The translations under genes were made by a program, and so were the position numbers. From Kiritimatiellia bacterium (lineage in GTDB: Bacteria; Verrucomicrobiota; Kiritimatiellia; UBA8416; JABMPJ01), in NCBI GenBank assembly GCA_016783675.1, contig JADHWE010000029.1:1-32690 (forward strand): a DNA stretch of 32,690 nucleotides. Direction: 5' to 3'. Of the stretch, positions 25,014 to 32,524 are shown in pieces. Every line of letters starts with the position of its first letter. The stretch's first letter is position 1. Under the pieces are notes generated by a model. It was not told the origin of the DNA and searched no databases. It worked only from the letters and a program-made list of their open reading frames with translations.

Positions 25014-26536
25014 CGCGAAGGCATGGCTGCGCGAAGCGCTTTGGAGTGCGGCGGCTTGACGCCGCTTTCAAGGGACTCCCGCTGTGCCCCGAAGCGCTGT
25101 CCGCCGAAGGCCATTCTGCCGCAAGGCAGAGAACCCAGCGCACTCCAAAGGGGAACTCTAAATCCGGGCAGGTCATGATCTTTTTGATCATGGTGCTGGT
25201 CATCCTTGTGTTCGTGGTGTTGTGGAATACCGACTTGGAGCGCATCCTGCGCGTGAAGTCGCTTGCCCAGGACGGTGGTGATGCGTCCGCGCTTATGGCC
25301 GCGCGCTGGCAGGGCATCTCGCTTAATCTCATCGGTGATCTGAACATCCTCCAGGCGTTGGCCATCGCAGCCGACGACCAGGCCGCAGTCGATGCCATCA
25401 GCAACCTGCAGACCCGCATCAGCTTCACCGGGCCCATGATCGGCCTGGAGGCGTCGCAACAGGCCGCCAAGAACAACAACATCTACGTGAACCCGCAGTT
25501 CACCCGCCTCTTGGCTGAGCACGCCGTCACCGTGCGCGACGAGTACACCCGTATCGTCGGAGATACGGGCACGATGCTCTTCACCGAACCCTACCCCGGG
25601 GCATGGGAGGAGTATGCCGACATGCTTGATGCCGTGGCGGCGAGCGGTGTAGCCGCCGGCCCTGACAACGCCCGTTTTTACGGGGACTACGGCGATGCCC
25701 ATGTTCTTCTCAACATCGGCTTCTACGAGGCCATTGCGGGTCGCACGTGGTGCTGGTTCCATCACAACGCCCCCACGCTCCTGGAGGAGTACACGAACTA
25801 CCGGTGGTGGCCCGATCTGCCCGACGTAGATCTCGACTATTACGGCAACAGCGAGATCTACAGTCTCGGCCTGGTGCCTTTCCTGACCCGGCTCGCCGGA
25901 CAGGTGTCGCAACCGGTTATCGAAGATGTGGCCGAAGATCGCGCGATCGAGGGATCGTTTTCCGGTTCCATGGTCAGCCAGGCTTTCTGGCACGCCTACA
26001 GTCCGGGGCGATGGCACGCTTGGGATGTCATGACGGATGGCTCGCTCCCGCTGGCTGGTGAGCTGAGAACGCAGTATGACTATGTTGGCGCCGATGCCGT
26101 CGTTCGGGTGGAGGCGCAGGCGCATCGTCTGATGCCGGGCTCCGGCGGCGCCGAGAGCACGAACACCATCATCTGGACCTCGGCCGCCAAGCCGTTCGGA
26201 TCGCTGGAAGACGACGAGGAGAACCCGATCCGCCCCGACACCTATGGTATCGTCCTCCCGGCCTTCACCGATGTGCGCCTGATCCCGCTCGATGCCTCAA
26301 CCATGCCGTCCGGGGGATCGTTTAACTATGAATGGCAGGTTCACCTCCGCGAGCACCTGCCCGTCTACATGGATGACGGTCCCGGCGGGTTCGCGTGTTT
26401 CTACTGTGACCAGCTCGTGACCTGGGAAAACCCGATGTTCCGCTACACCGGTGTCGAATGGCTCGACGACAATAGCTGGCAATGCACGGTCACCACCGGC
26501 GGCAGCCATGGGGGAGGAACGCGCCATGGGCACTAA
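25007..26536 (+). CDS. TadG-like pilus-assembly protein with a repeat-encoded leader
   Basis: The protein has 509 residues from ATG 25007 (GGAGGA upstream). A cytoplasmic leader is followed by KSGQVMIFLIMVLVILVFVV (about 53-72), a TadG-like membrane segment resembling a prepilin site but with Phe where Glu +5 is expected, then SLAQDGGDASALMAARW. The remaining 420 residues are periplasmic or surface-exposed, rich in Trp/Tyr/Asp, with no domain I recognise and a Cys pair near the end (CFYC). Codons 9-49 (25031-25153) are made of an interspersed repeat that stays open, so about 40 residues of the leader are repeat-derived. Confidence 0.82.
   Translation: MVTRRHGCAKRFGVRRLDAAFKGLPLCPEALSAEGHSAARQRTQRTPKGNSKSGQVMIFLIMVLVILVFVVLWNTDLERILRVKSLAQDGGDASALMAARWQGISLNLIGDLNILQALAIAADDQAAVDAISNLQTRISFTGPMIGLEASQQAAKNNNIYVNPQFTRLLAEHAVTVRDEYTRIVGDTGTMLFTEPYPGAWEEYADMLDAVAASGVAAGPDNARFYGDYGDAHVLLNIGFYEAIAGRTWCWFHHNAPTLLEEYTNYRWWPDLPDVDLDYYGNSEIYSLGLVPFLTRLAGQVSQPVIEDVAEDRAIEGSFSGSMVSQAFWHAYSPGRWHAWDVMTDGSLPLAGELRTQYDYVGADAVVRVEAQAHRLMPGSGGAESTNTIIWTSAAKPFGSLEDDEENPIRPDTYGIVLPAFTDVRLIPLDASTMPSGGSFNYEWQVHLREHLPVYMDDGPGGFACFYCDQLVTWENPMFRYTGVEWLDDNSWQCTVTTGGSHGGGTRHGH
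25031..25153. repeat. composite palindromic repeat inside the TadG-like coding sequence
   Basis: Terminal inverted 12-mers CTTTGGAGTGCG (25039-25050) and CGCACTCCAAAG (25139-25150) enclose two hairpins: GCGGC-TTGAC-GCCGC (25051-25065) and CTGCC-GCAA-GGCAG (near 25116-25129). The approximate length of 123 bases is a multiple of three, consistent with an in-frame insertion into the leader region. Confidence 0.7.
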
Positions 26537-27053
26537 ACGCGCACAGCTTGGATCTGCCATGATCGAGTTGATCATTGGGCTGGTTTCGATCGTGGCGCTG
26601 TTTGCGGGGCTGGTCCAGATGGTCTCCATCTCGCGTGCCCGCCACGACACCCAGTACGAAGCGCGCAGCGAGGCCGGCGCGGAATCGCTGAGTGACCTGG
26701 GCGCCCTGCTCTCGGATGCCGAGTACATTGAGGATTGGGACGCCGGCAACGACGACCGCCGCCATACGCGTGATGACTATGCGGCGTCCGGGGATTCATT
26801 CGCGTTCAATGGAGCCATCGTTGAAATGTCGTCGCCGGACAGCGATGGGTGGACGATTATCGAGCAGGCGCCCGGCGACCAGCTCTCCATGCTGCGCAGC
26901 GCGCCCAACCCGGCCCAGGTCTTTGGTCTCGTCGAGGGCACTGCCGAGGAGGATGTGCCCCTGCTCCCGGCGGTGCAGAGCCTGCTCTACGATGCCGACA
27001 GCATTGAAATCGAAAGCCGCGTGTGGATGACGTGGACGCGGGGGATTTACTAA
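26526..27053 (+). CDS. second TadE-like pseudopilin
   Basis: The 175-residue protein starts at ATG 26526, with GGGGGAGGAACGCC before it, overlapping the previous gene by 11 bases. The leader MGTKRAQLG is followed by SAMIELIIGLVSIVALFAGL, a prepilin-type site with Glu at +5, then QMVSISRARHDTQYEARSEAG as in TadE-like proteins. The C-domain of about 125 residues is acidic and unassigned. It is probably a minor pilin. Confidence 0.85.
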   Translation: MGTKRAQLGSAMIELIIGLVSIVALFAGLVQMVSISRARHDTQYEARSEAGAESLSDLGALLSDAEYIEDWDAGNDDRRHTRDDYAASGDSFAFNGAIVEMSSPDSDGWTIIEQAPGDQLSMLRSAPNPAQVFGLVEGTAEEDVPLLPAVQSLLYDADSIEIESRVWMTWTRGIY

Positions 27054-27056
27054 GTG

Positions 27057-27860
27057 ATGAAACGGTCAATGGTTTCAACGGCTCGCTGGGGACAGCTCGC
27101 CCTACCTTACCATCGATGTAGCTACGCCCAAGGTCAGGTAGGGCGAGCTCTCCGAGCGAGCCGTCTCGGACTAGCCGTCATCATCCTCCTTCTTCTACTC
27201 GTCCTCCCCGCCCACAGCCGCGTGTTCTGGCGCTGGGGCGGACGCTCCGATGCGGGGCGGGCGCTCCGGTCGCTGGGCGCCACTCGGGCGTATGCTGCGC
27301 CCGTTGTCGTGAACGGTGGCCGCGGCTCTCTTTCCGTGTATGGACTCGACCTGCCGCTGGGCACGGCCCTGCGGCGGATCGGAAAGGCGCTCAATGTGAC
27401 GTTCAATGTTTCGGCTGAGACTTCGATGGCGGTCGAAACGATGGACACACCGTCCGGTCGCCTGCGCCTCATCGCCATCGCACCGCCGGATATCACCCGT
27501 ACGCTGGTGTTTCTGTTGGAGCAGACCCGGGCCGAAGCCGCGCAATCCGCCGGTCCGCCTTCAACCGCTGCCGTGCCGACTGTGCCGGACTTCCCCGGGA
27601 GCACGCCGCTCTTTGTGGCAACCGATGAGAAGGCCAAGGCCGGCCTCGCCGTATCGACCACCATGGCGCCCCCCGAAGCCGTGGCGCATTTCTACCACGA
27701 GCACCTGACTGCCGCCGGATGGATGTCCGCTTTGCCGGGCAATGCTCAGGGGATCTATCTGAGGGGACACAGCATCTGCTGCGTGCAGGCATCCGAACGC
27801 GAACGACAGACGCACATCACCATCCTTCACAAGGAACTATCAAACAAACCCAACCCTTGA
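27057..27860 (+). CDS. exported or membrane-anchored Tad-locus protein with a REP-encoded N-terminal leader
   Basis: The 267-residue protein starts at ATG 27057; GTG 27054 is also possible. Residues 1-7 (MKRSMVS) look like a normal n-region. Residues 8-36 are translated from a REP doublet (27080-27162). Residues 37-50 (LGLAVIILLLLLVL) form the hydrophobic core, followed by PAHS. The mature part has an N-domain (about 80-150, GLDLPLGTALRRIGKALNVTFNV) faintly like secretin-associated small domains. It also has a C-domain (about 185-265, PEAVAHFYHEHLTAAGWMSA, Cys pair HSICCV) like small periplasmic modules. Function unknown. It occupies the place just before cpaB. Unless the longer leader is tolerated, export may be impaired. 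Confidence 0.75.
   Translation: MKRSMVSTARWGQLALPYHRCSYAQGQVGRALRASRLGLAVIILLLLLVLPAHSRVFWRWGGRSDAGRALRSLGATRAYAAPVVVNGGRGSLSVYGLDLPLGTALRRIGKALNVTFNVSAETSMAVETMDTPSGRLRLIAIAPPDITRTLVFLLEQTRAEAAQSAGPPSTAAVPTVPDFPGSTPLFVATDEKAKAGLAVSTTMAPPEAVAHFYHEHLTAAGWMSALPGNAQGIYLRGHSICCVQASERERQTHITILHKELSNKPNP
27080..27162. repeat. REP-like palindrome doublet (types B and A) inside a coding sequence
   Basis: Type B arm 27080-27106 is identical to 588-614, and type A arm 27136-27162 is identical to 39-65 and 542-568. They face each other across 29 bases. The whole element is open in the frame of the surrounding gene. Confidence 0.88.
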
Positions 27861-28006
27861 CACACACGCGTCCAGCTTCAAAACTGACCAAAGGCACAAT
27901 CACAGGCTATACGAGAGTATGAGAGTGAAAAAGGTGGAGAACAACACCACTTTGTACACATAGCCAATGTGGTACAGATTGGTCCCGCGACACGTGGAGA
28001 GAGTAT
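27861..28006. other. intergenic region before cpaB
   Basis: These 146 AT-richer bases hold a small interrupted palindrome, TGTACACA (27953-27960) against TGTGGTACA (27968-27976), just before the cpaB ribosome binding site. It is the widest gap between 21271 and 31432, so it may hold an internal promoter. No consensus elements were recognised. Confidence 0.4.
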
Positions 28007-28825
28007 ATGAAAGAAAAAGTAATCCCCATCATCGCCATCATCATCGGTATCCTGGCGTTCGTGCTGACCAGCCAGTACCTGCGGCGCAAGAACGACGAGA
28101 TTGAGAAGCGCTGGGCCGAGCTCTATGCCGGTGCCGAACGCATCCCGGTCGTCGTGGCGGCCCATGACATTCCTGGCGGTTCGGTTATCAAGCGCGAGGA
28201 CCTGCGGCGTGACGAGATCTTCAAATCCTCGGCACACGATCGCGTGGTCGCCCCCGGCGAGGCCAACATGATCGTCGGACGCAAGACGGTTTTCGAGATC
28301 AAAGCCCTCAAGCCGGTACTCTGGTCCGACATAGTCGGTGGCGCCGACGACGAGAAGGGGCTGGCCGATACGGTGAAGCCCGGCATGCGTGCACTCTCCA
28401 TATCGGTCAGCGGCGCGGCGTCGGTCAGCGGCATGGTGACGCCCAACGATCGCGTCGACGTGCTGGGCACATTCTCGTTTCCCTCTGAGCGGGTGGCGGG
28501 CGAGATGGAGACCGTGACACTCACCGTGCTCCAGGACGTGACGATCCTCGCCGTGGGCAACCAGCTCTCGAGGCGGCCAACCGACCGCGCCCGTCGCTCC
28601 GGCGGCTACAGCACCGTTACGGTGGAGGTGACGCCGCGCGAGGCCGAGCTGCTCGTCTTTGCCGAGCAGGTCAAGGGCCGCCTCGTGCTCTCACTGCGTA
28701 ACTCCAGCGACGTCTCGTTTGAGAGCAATCTGCCTTCCGTGGACTTTGAGCAGCTCCAGACTACGTTGCCGGAGATGAACCGCTTTCGGCAGCAGAACAT
28801 CCGGCACAAGCGCAACGTTCAATAG
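28007..28825 (+). CDS. cpaB: Flp pilus assembly protein CpaB/RcpC (SAF domain)
   Basis: The 272-residue protein has an N-terminal signal-anchor (IPIIAIIIGILAFVLTS, about 6-22). A SAF/beta-clip domain begins at IPVVVAAHDIPGGSVIKRED (about 46-65). The RcpC-type core follows: VKPGMRALSISVSGAASVSGMVTPNDRVDVLGTF and VTVEVTPREAELLVFAEQVKGRLVLSLRN. CpaB is periplasmic and usually works with the secretin. Here the next gene is cpaF and no secretin gene follows. GGAGAGAG precedes the ATG. Confidence 0.93.
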   Translation: MKEKVIPIIAIIIGILAFVLTSQYLRRKNDEIEKRWAELYAGAERIPVVVAAHDIPGGSVIKREDLRRDEIFKSSAHDRVVAPGEANMIVGRKTVFEIKALKPVLWSDIVGGADDEKGLADTVKPGMRALSISVSGAASVSGMVTPNDRVDVLGTFSFPSERVAGEMETVTLTVLQDVTILAVGNQLSRRPTDRARRSGGYSTVTVEVTPREAELLVFAEQVKGRLVLSLRNSSDVSFESNLPSVDFEQLQTTLPEMNRFRQQNIRHKRNVQ

Positions 28826-28833
28826 GGAGTCTG

Positions 28834-30552
28834 ATGGCCGGCAACATCCAACTCGATATCCGCCGTCCCAATGGTGACATCAAAAGCGTCGCCATCGAGG
28901 AGGGCATCTATACGATCGGGAGCGACGACGACTGCAACGTCCACCTTCCCCACGCTGACGTGGAGTCCCGGCATGCCATTCTGACGGTCAGCGCCACGGG
29001 CAGCTCGATTGAAGACCTGGCCTCGGAATCCGGCACCTCTGTGGCCGGCGTACGCGTCGACGGTAACGCCCAGATCCCCACGGGCGCCGACCTGACGATA
29101 GGACCGTTCGTAATCACCATCCGCCCCGAGGGCGTCGTGCCGCCGCCCGAAGAGGCGCCTGCGCCGGAACCCGCCCCGCCGCCACCTCCAGACCTCGTTA
29201 CTCCGGTCGCGACGGAGCCTGCGACGTCCGCGCCGCGCCAGACCTCGCGGGCAAGGGCCATCAAGCAACAGATTCACTCCGAGCTTCTGAAGCGGCTCGA
29301 CATCAAGCGCCTTGCGGCATCGCATATCGATGAGGCCGAGCTGCAGAATCGCGCGCTATCGACGATCGGCGCCATTGTCCGTGATGTGCAGGACCGCCTT
29401 CCTCCGGGGATCGAGCCCGAGGTCCTGACCCGCCAGATCTACAACGAAGCTGTCGGTCTTGGGCCGTTGGTGGATTTGCTGGACGATCCCGAGATCACTG
29501 AGATCATGGTCAACGGTCACGACCACGTCTACGTTGAGCGCAACGGTCGGCTGGAGCTGTCGGACCTGACGTTCATGGACGACACCTCGGTCATGGCCAT
29601 CATCGAGCGTATCGTCTCCCCGCTCGGGCGCCGCGTCGATGAGAGCTCGCCCTACGTGGATGCGCGTCTGCCGGACGGGTCGCGCGTGAACGCGATCATC
29701 CCGCCGCTCTCGCTTACCGGACCCAGTCTCACGATCCGCAAGTTCGCGAAGACGCCCTTCACAGAGGACGATTTCATCCGCTTTGACACACTCACCCCGG
29801 AGATCGTGGAATTCGTTCGGATCTGTGTGCTCCTGCGCAAGAACATCGTGATCTCGGGAGGAACAGGTTCGGGTAAGACGTCGCTGCTTAACGTGCTCAG
29901 CAGCTTCCTTCCGGAGTCGGATCGCATCGTGACGATCGAGGATGCCGCCGAGCTACGGCTCAAACAGGAGCACGTCGTACGCCTTGAAGCCCGCCCGCCC
30001 AACATCGAGGGACGCGGACAGATCACGATCCGCGATCTCGTACGCAATGCGCTGCGCATGCGTCCCGACCGCGTGGTCGTGGGCGAATGTCGCGGCGGCG
30101 AAGCGCTCGACATGTTGCAGGCGATGAACACGGGTCACGACGGTTCACTCACGACGGTGCACGCCAACGCCCCGCGCGATGTTATCTCGCGTCTTGAGAC
30201 GATGGTGCTCATGTCCGGCATGGACCTGCCCGTCCGTGCCATCCGCGAGCAGATTGCCTCCGCGATCGATGTCATCATTCACGAATCGCGCATGAGTGAC
30301 GGCAGCCGCAAGGTGACCCAGGTAACCGAAGTCATCGGGCTCGAGGGCGACCAGGTTGTGATGCAGGATGTTTTCGAGTTTGTGCAAACCGCGGTGAGCG
30401 GTGAGGGACGTGTGGAAGGGCATTTCCGGCCGACCGGTTCCGTCCCGACGTTCATCGACCAGATCGAATCACGTGGGCTTACGATCGAACGGTCCATGTT
30501 CGATCCGCGCGGGAAACAGGATGCTTCCTCCCTCGGAGACCTACAGGGCTGA
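28834..30552 (+). CDS. cpaF: CpaF/TadA secretion ATPase with an N-terminal FHA domain
   Basis: The protein has 572 residues. Residues 1-98 form an FHA fold, but the usual GR is GS (Gly29-Ser30) and the Asn that contacts phosphothreonine is absent, while ESRH (44-47) is kept. A proline-rich linker (102-125) leads to the CpaF N-terminal helices (about 142-215). The ATPase domain carries GLGPLVDLLDDPEITEIMVNG, DESSPYVDARLPDGSRVNAI, Walker A GGTGSGKTS (342-350), Walker B VVVGECRGGEA (about 414-424) and the His box GHDGSLTTVHAN. It powers pilin polymerisation at the inner membrane. FHA fusion suggests recruitment to partners in place of, or in addition to, CpaE/TadZ; inference only. It starts 8 bases after cpaB. 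Confidence 0.95.
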   Translation: MAGNIQLDIRRPNGDIKSVAIEEGIYTIGSDDDCNVHLPHADVESRHAILTVSATGSSIEDLASESGTSVAGVRVDGNAQIPTGADLTIGPFVITIRPEGVVPPPEEAPAPEPAPPPPPDLVTPVATEPATSAPRQTSRARAIKQQIHSELLKRLDIKRLAASHIDEAELQNRALSTIGAIVRDVQDRLPPGIEPEVLTRQIYNEAVGLGPLVDLLDDPEITEIMVNGHDHVYVERNGRLELSDLTFMDDTSVMAIIERIVSPLGRRVDESSPYVDARLPDGSRVNAIIPPLSLTGPSLTIRKFAKTPFTEDDFIRFDTLTPEIVEFVRICVLLRKNIVISGGTGSGKTSLLNVLSSFLPESDRIVTIEDAAELRLKQEHVVRLEARPPNIEGRGQITIRDLVRNALRMRPDRVVVGECRGGEALDMLQAMNTGHDGSLTTVHANAPRDVISRLETMVLMSGMDLPVRAIREQIASAIDVIIHESRMSDGSRKVTQVTEVIGLEGDQVVMQDVFEFVQTAVSGEGRVEGHFRPTGSVPTFIDQIESRGLTIERSMFDPRGKQDASSLGDLQG

Positions 30553-30556
30553 GCCT

Positions 30557-31432
30557 ATGACTGTATTGATCGCAGTGCTTTTTGCCGTGAGCATTACCGG
30601 CCTGGCGTACACGCTGCTTCGGGCGTTCTATGCCGGGGCGGAGATCTATTCGGGTACCTACTCGCAGGAGACAGCGCGGGCGTTCGAGGACGTTTTCCTG
30701 TTCATTCCGCCACGGCGCATCGCCGAAGCCGGCTGGGCCTTTTCGGCGGCGACCTTTATTGGGCTTTTCTTTCTCGCCGGAAGCCTCGTGACGATCACGG
30801 GGGTGTTGGTTGGCAGTGGCGTCGGCGGCTTGGGCGGGCTGTTGGCGTTTCATTTTCCGCATTGGCTGCTCAGCCTGCTCAAGGCGCGGCGGCTACGCCG
30901 GTTCAACGGGCAGTTGGCCGATACACTCGTCAGCATGAGCAACGCGCTCAAGGCCGGCTTCAGCATCTCGCAGTCGTTCGAAGCGGTGGTGCGTGAGGGC
31001 GAGAACCCCATTGCGCAGGAGTTCGATGTTCTCCTTCAGGAGACGCGTGTGGGTGTCGCCTTCTCTGATGCGCTCGCCAACATGTCGCGCCGGGTTGGGA
31101 GTGACGACCTGAACCTCGTCGTCGCCGCTATCGAGGCCTCGCGCCGCGCCGGTGGCAATCTGACCGAGATTTTCGACAAGATTTCCGAAACGATTCGGGA
31201 GCGGCTGCGCATTGAGAACCGCATCCATACACTCACCGCGCAGGGACGCCTGCAGGGCATCGTCGTGGGGGCCATGCCTATCGTGATTCTGCTCGCCCTC
31301 CTGTTTGTCGATCCGGAGCTGATGTTGCCTTTTCTGCACTCCCGGATCGGGCTGATCGCCTTGAGTCTCGCGGCGGTGCTGATTGCGCTCGGCGGTTTCT
31401 TCATCAGAAAAATCATTCGTATAGATGTCTAG
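30557..31432 (+). CDS. tadB: Tad inner-membrane platform protein TadB
   Basis: The 291-residue protein has a T2SS GspF-like domain and starts at ATG 30557, four bases after the cpaF stop. Membrane segments are at the N-terminus (TVLIAVLFAVSITGLAYTLL), near residues 60-105 and at the C-terminus. The cytoplasmic F-domain carries LADTLVSMSNALKAGFSISQ, EFDVLLQETRVGVAFSDAL and VVAAIEASRRAGGNLTEIFD, diagnostic of TadB. With TadC it forms the membrane platform driven by CpaF. Confidence 0.94.
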   Translation: MTVLIAVLFAVSITGLAYTLLRAFYAGAEIYSGTYSQETARAFEDVFLFIPPRRIAEAGWAFSAATFIGLFFLAGSLVTITGVLVGSGVGGLGGLLAFHFPHWLLSLLKARRLRRFNGQLADTLVSMSNALKAGFSISQSFEAVVREGENPIAQEFDVLLQETRVGVAFSDALANMSRRVGSDDLNLVVAAIEASRRAGGNLTEIFDKISETIRERLRIENRIHTLTAQGRLQGIVVGAMPIVILLALLFVDPELMLPFLHSRIGLIALSLAAVLIALGGFFIRKIIRIDV

Positions 31433-31603
31433 ACATAGAAGGAGAGGTTTAGCCACGAAAGAACGCATGGATCGCAAAGAGAGAGGGATATCTGATGGGG
31501 ACACCCATCACCAAGAGGGGTCTTTCTCTATACCCTATAATGCTCTTTCTCTGTGTTCTTTGTGCTCTCTTGCGGCTAACCGACTATCCGGTGCAGAGAA
31601 CTT
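31433..31603. repeat. imperfect inverted repeat between tadB and tadC
   Basis: A left arm beginning TTAGCCACGAAAGAACGC (near 31449) faces a right arm whose complement begins TTAGCCGCAAGAGAGC (ending near 31582). Purine-rich words such as CAAAGAGAGAGG recur. This 171-base gap breaks an otherwise tight tadB-tadC pair. GTGCAGAGAACTT precedes the tadC ATG, with a weak ribosome binding site. Confidence 0.6.
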
Positions 31604-32524
31604 ATGACTGAACATGCATTCCATATCCTGCTTGCTTCGCTCTGGGCGGTCGCGATTGCCGGGCTGGCCTGGTACTGCATGTTTGTGGCGCGGCAGATCA
31701 CCTATGTCACGCTCGCCGACGGCCGGCGCCAGGAGCGGCGGCTTCCGTTGCTCTTTCGACTGTTGTTGCCGCTGGCGCCCAACCTTGCCCCGGTTTTCGA
31801 CGCCCGTGCGTTCGAGAAGATTCGTAAACGGCTGGGGCGCACGATCACCGCGGCCGGATTCGAAGACCTGATCACCCCCACCGAGTTTCTCTCGCTGCGC
31901 CTTATTCTCCCGCTCATCCTGGGGAGTGCCTGGTGCCTGCTGATGATGGGTGTGGTTCCCCGTTGGCAGGGAGCCTCCGCGGCCAAGCTTGGACCGCTCG
32001 TCTATGCAATCGGCCCCCTCTGGTGTTTTGTCTATCCCGCGCTCTGGCTGCAGCAGGCGCTCACCGCGCGCCACCGCAGCATTCAGCGGGCGTTGCCGTT
32101 TGTGTTGGATATCCTGACGCTCTCGGTGGAGGCGGGGATGGATTTCATGACCTCGTTGCGTCGCAACACCGAGCAGCAGAAGATTGATGCCTTGAACGAA
32201 GAGCTGATACGGGTGGTGCGCATGATTCAGCTCGGTAAGACGCGCCGGGATGCGCTGCGCGATCTGTCGGCACGGGTGAACCTCCCCGACCTGCGCTCGG
32301 TGGTCAACGCACTCGTACAGGCCGACGAGCTGGGCGTGAGTATCGGGTCGATCCTGCGTATTCAGTCCGACCAGATGCGGCAGCGCCGGTTCGAACGCGC
32401 CGAACGGCTGGCCAATGAAGCGCCGGTCAAGATGCTGGCGCCCCTGATGCTTTTCATCTTCCCCTCCGTCTTCATCGTCCTCCTCGCCCCCATCCTCGTG
32501 CGGGTGATCCAGCAGGGGTTCTGA
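31604..32524 (+). CDS. tadC: Tad inner-membrane platform protein TadC
   Basis: The 306-residue protein has a GspF-like domain. Membrane segments lie near residues 8-30, 95-115, 128-150 and at the C-terminus (LMLFIFPSVFIVLLAPILVRV). The TadC core reads RALPFVLDILTLSVEAGMDF, RVVRMIQLGKTRRDALRDLS and LRSVVNALVQADELGVSIGSILR, ending KMLAPLMLFIFPS. It partners TadB. The genes for a secretin, CpaE and a prepilin peptidase might follow beyond the window. Confidence 0.94.
   Translation: MTEHAFHILLASLWAVAIAGLAWYCMFVARQITYVTLADGRRQERRLPLLFRLLLPLAPNLAPVFDARAFEKIRKRLGRTITAAGFEDLITPTEFLSLRLILPLILGSAWCLLMMGVVPRWQGASAAKLGPLVYAIGPLWCFVYPALWLQQALTARHRSIQRALPFVLDILTLSVEAGMDFMTSLRRNTEQQKIDALNEELIRVVRMIQLGKTRRDALRDLSARVNLPDLRSVVNALVQADELGVSIGSILRIQSDQMRQRRFERAERLANEAPVKMLAPLMLFIFPSVFIVLLAPILVRVIQQGF

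Noticed and set aside
29641-29655. A 15-base match to the REP arm (GAGAGCTCGCCCTAC) inside cpaF
   Set aside because: It encodes SSPY within the conserved CpaF segment DESSPYVDARL, has no facing arm and no complete hairpin, so it is explained by coding constraint.
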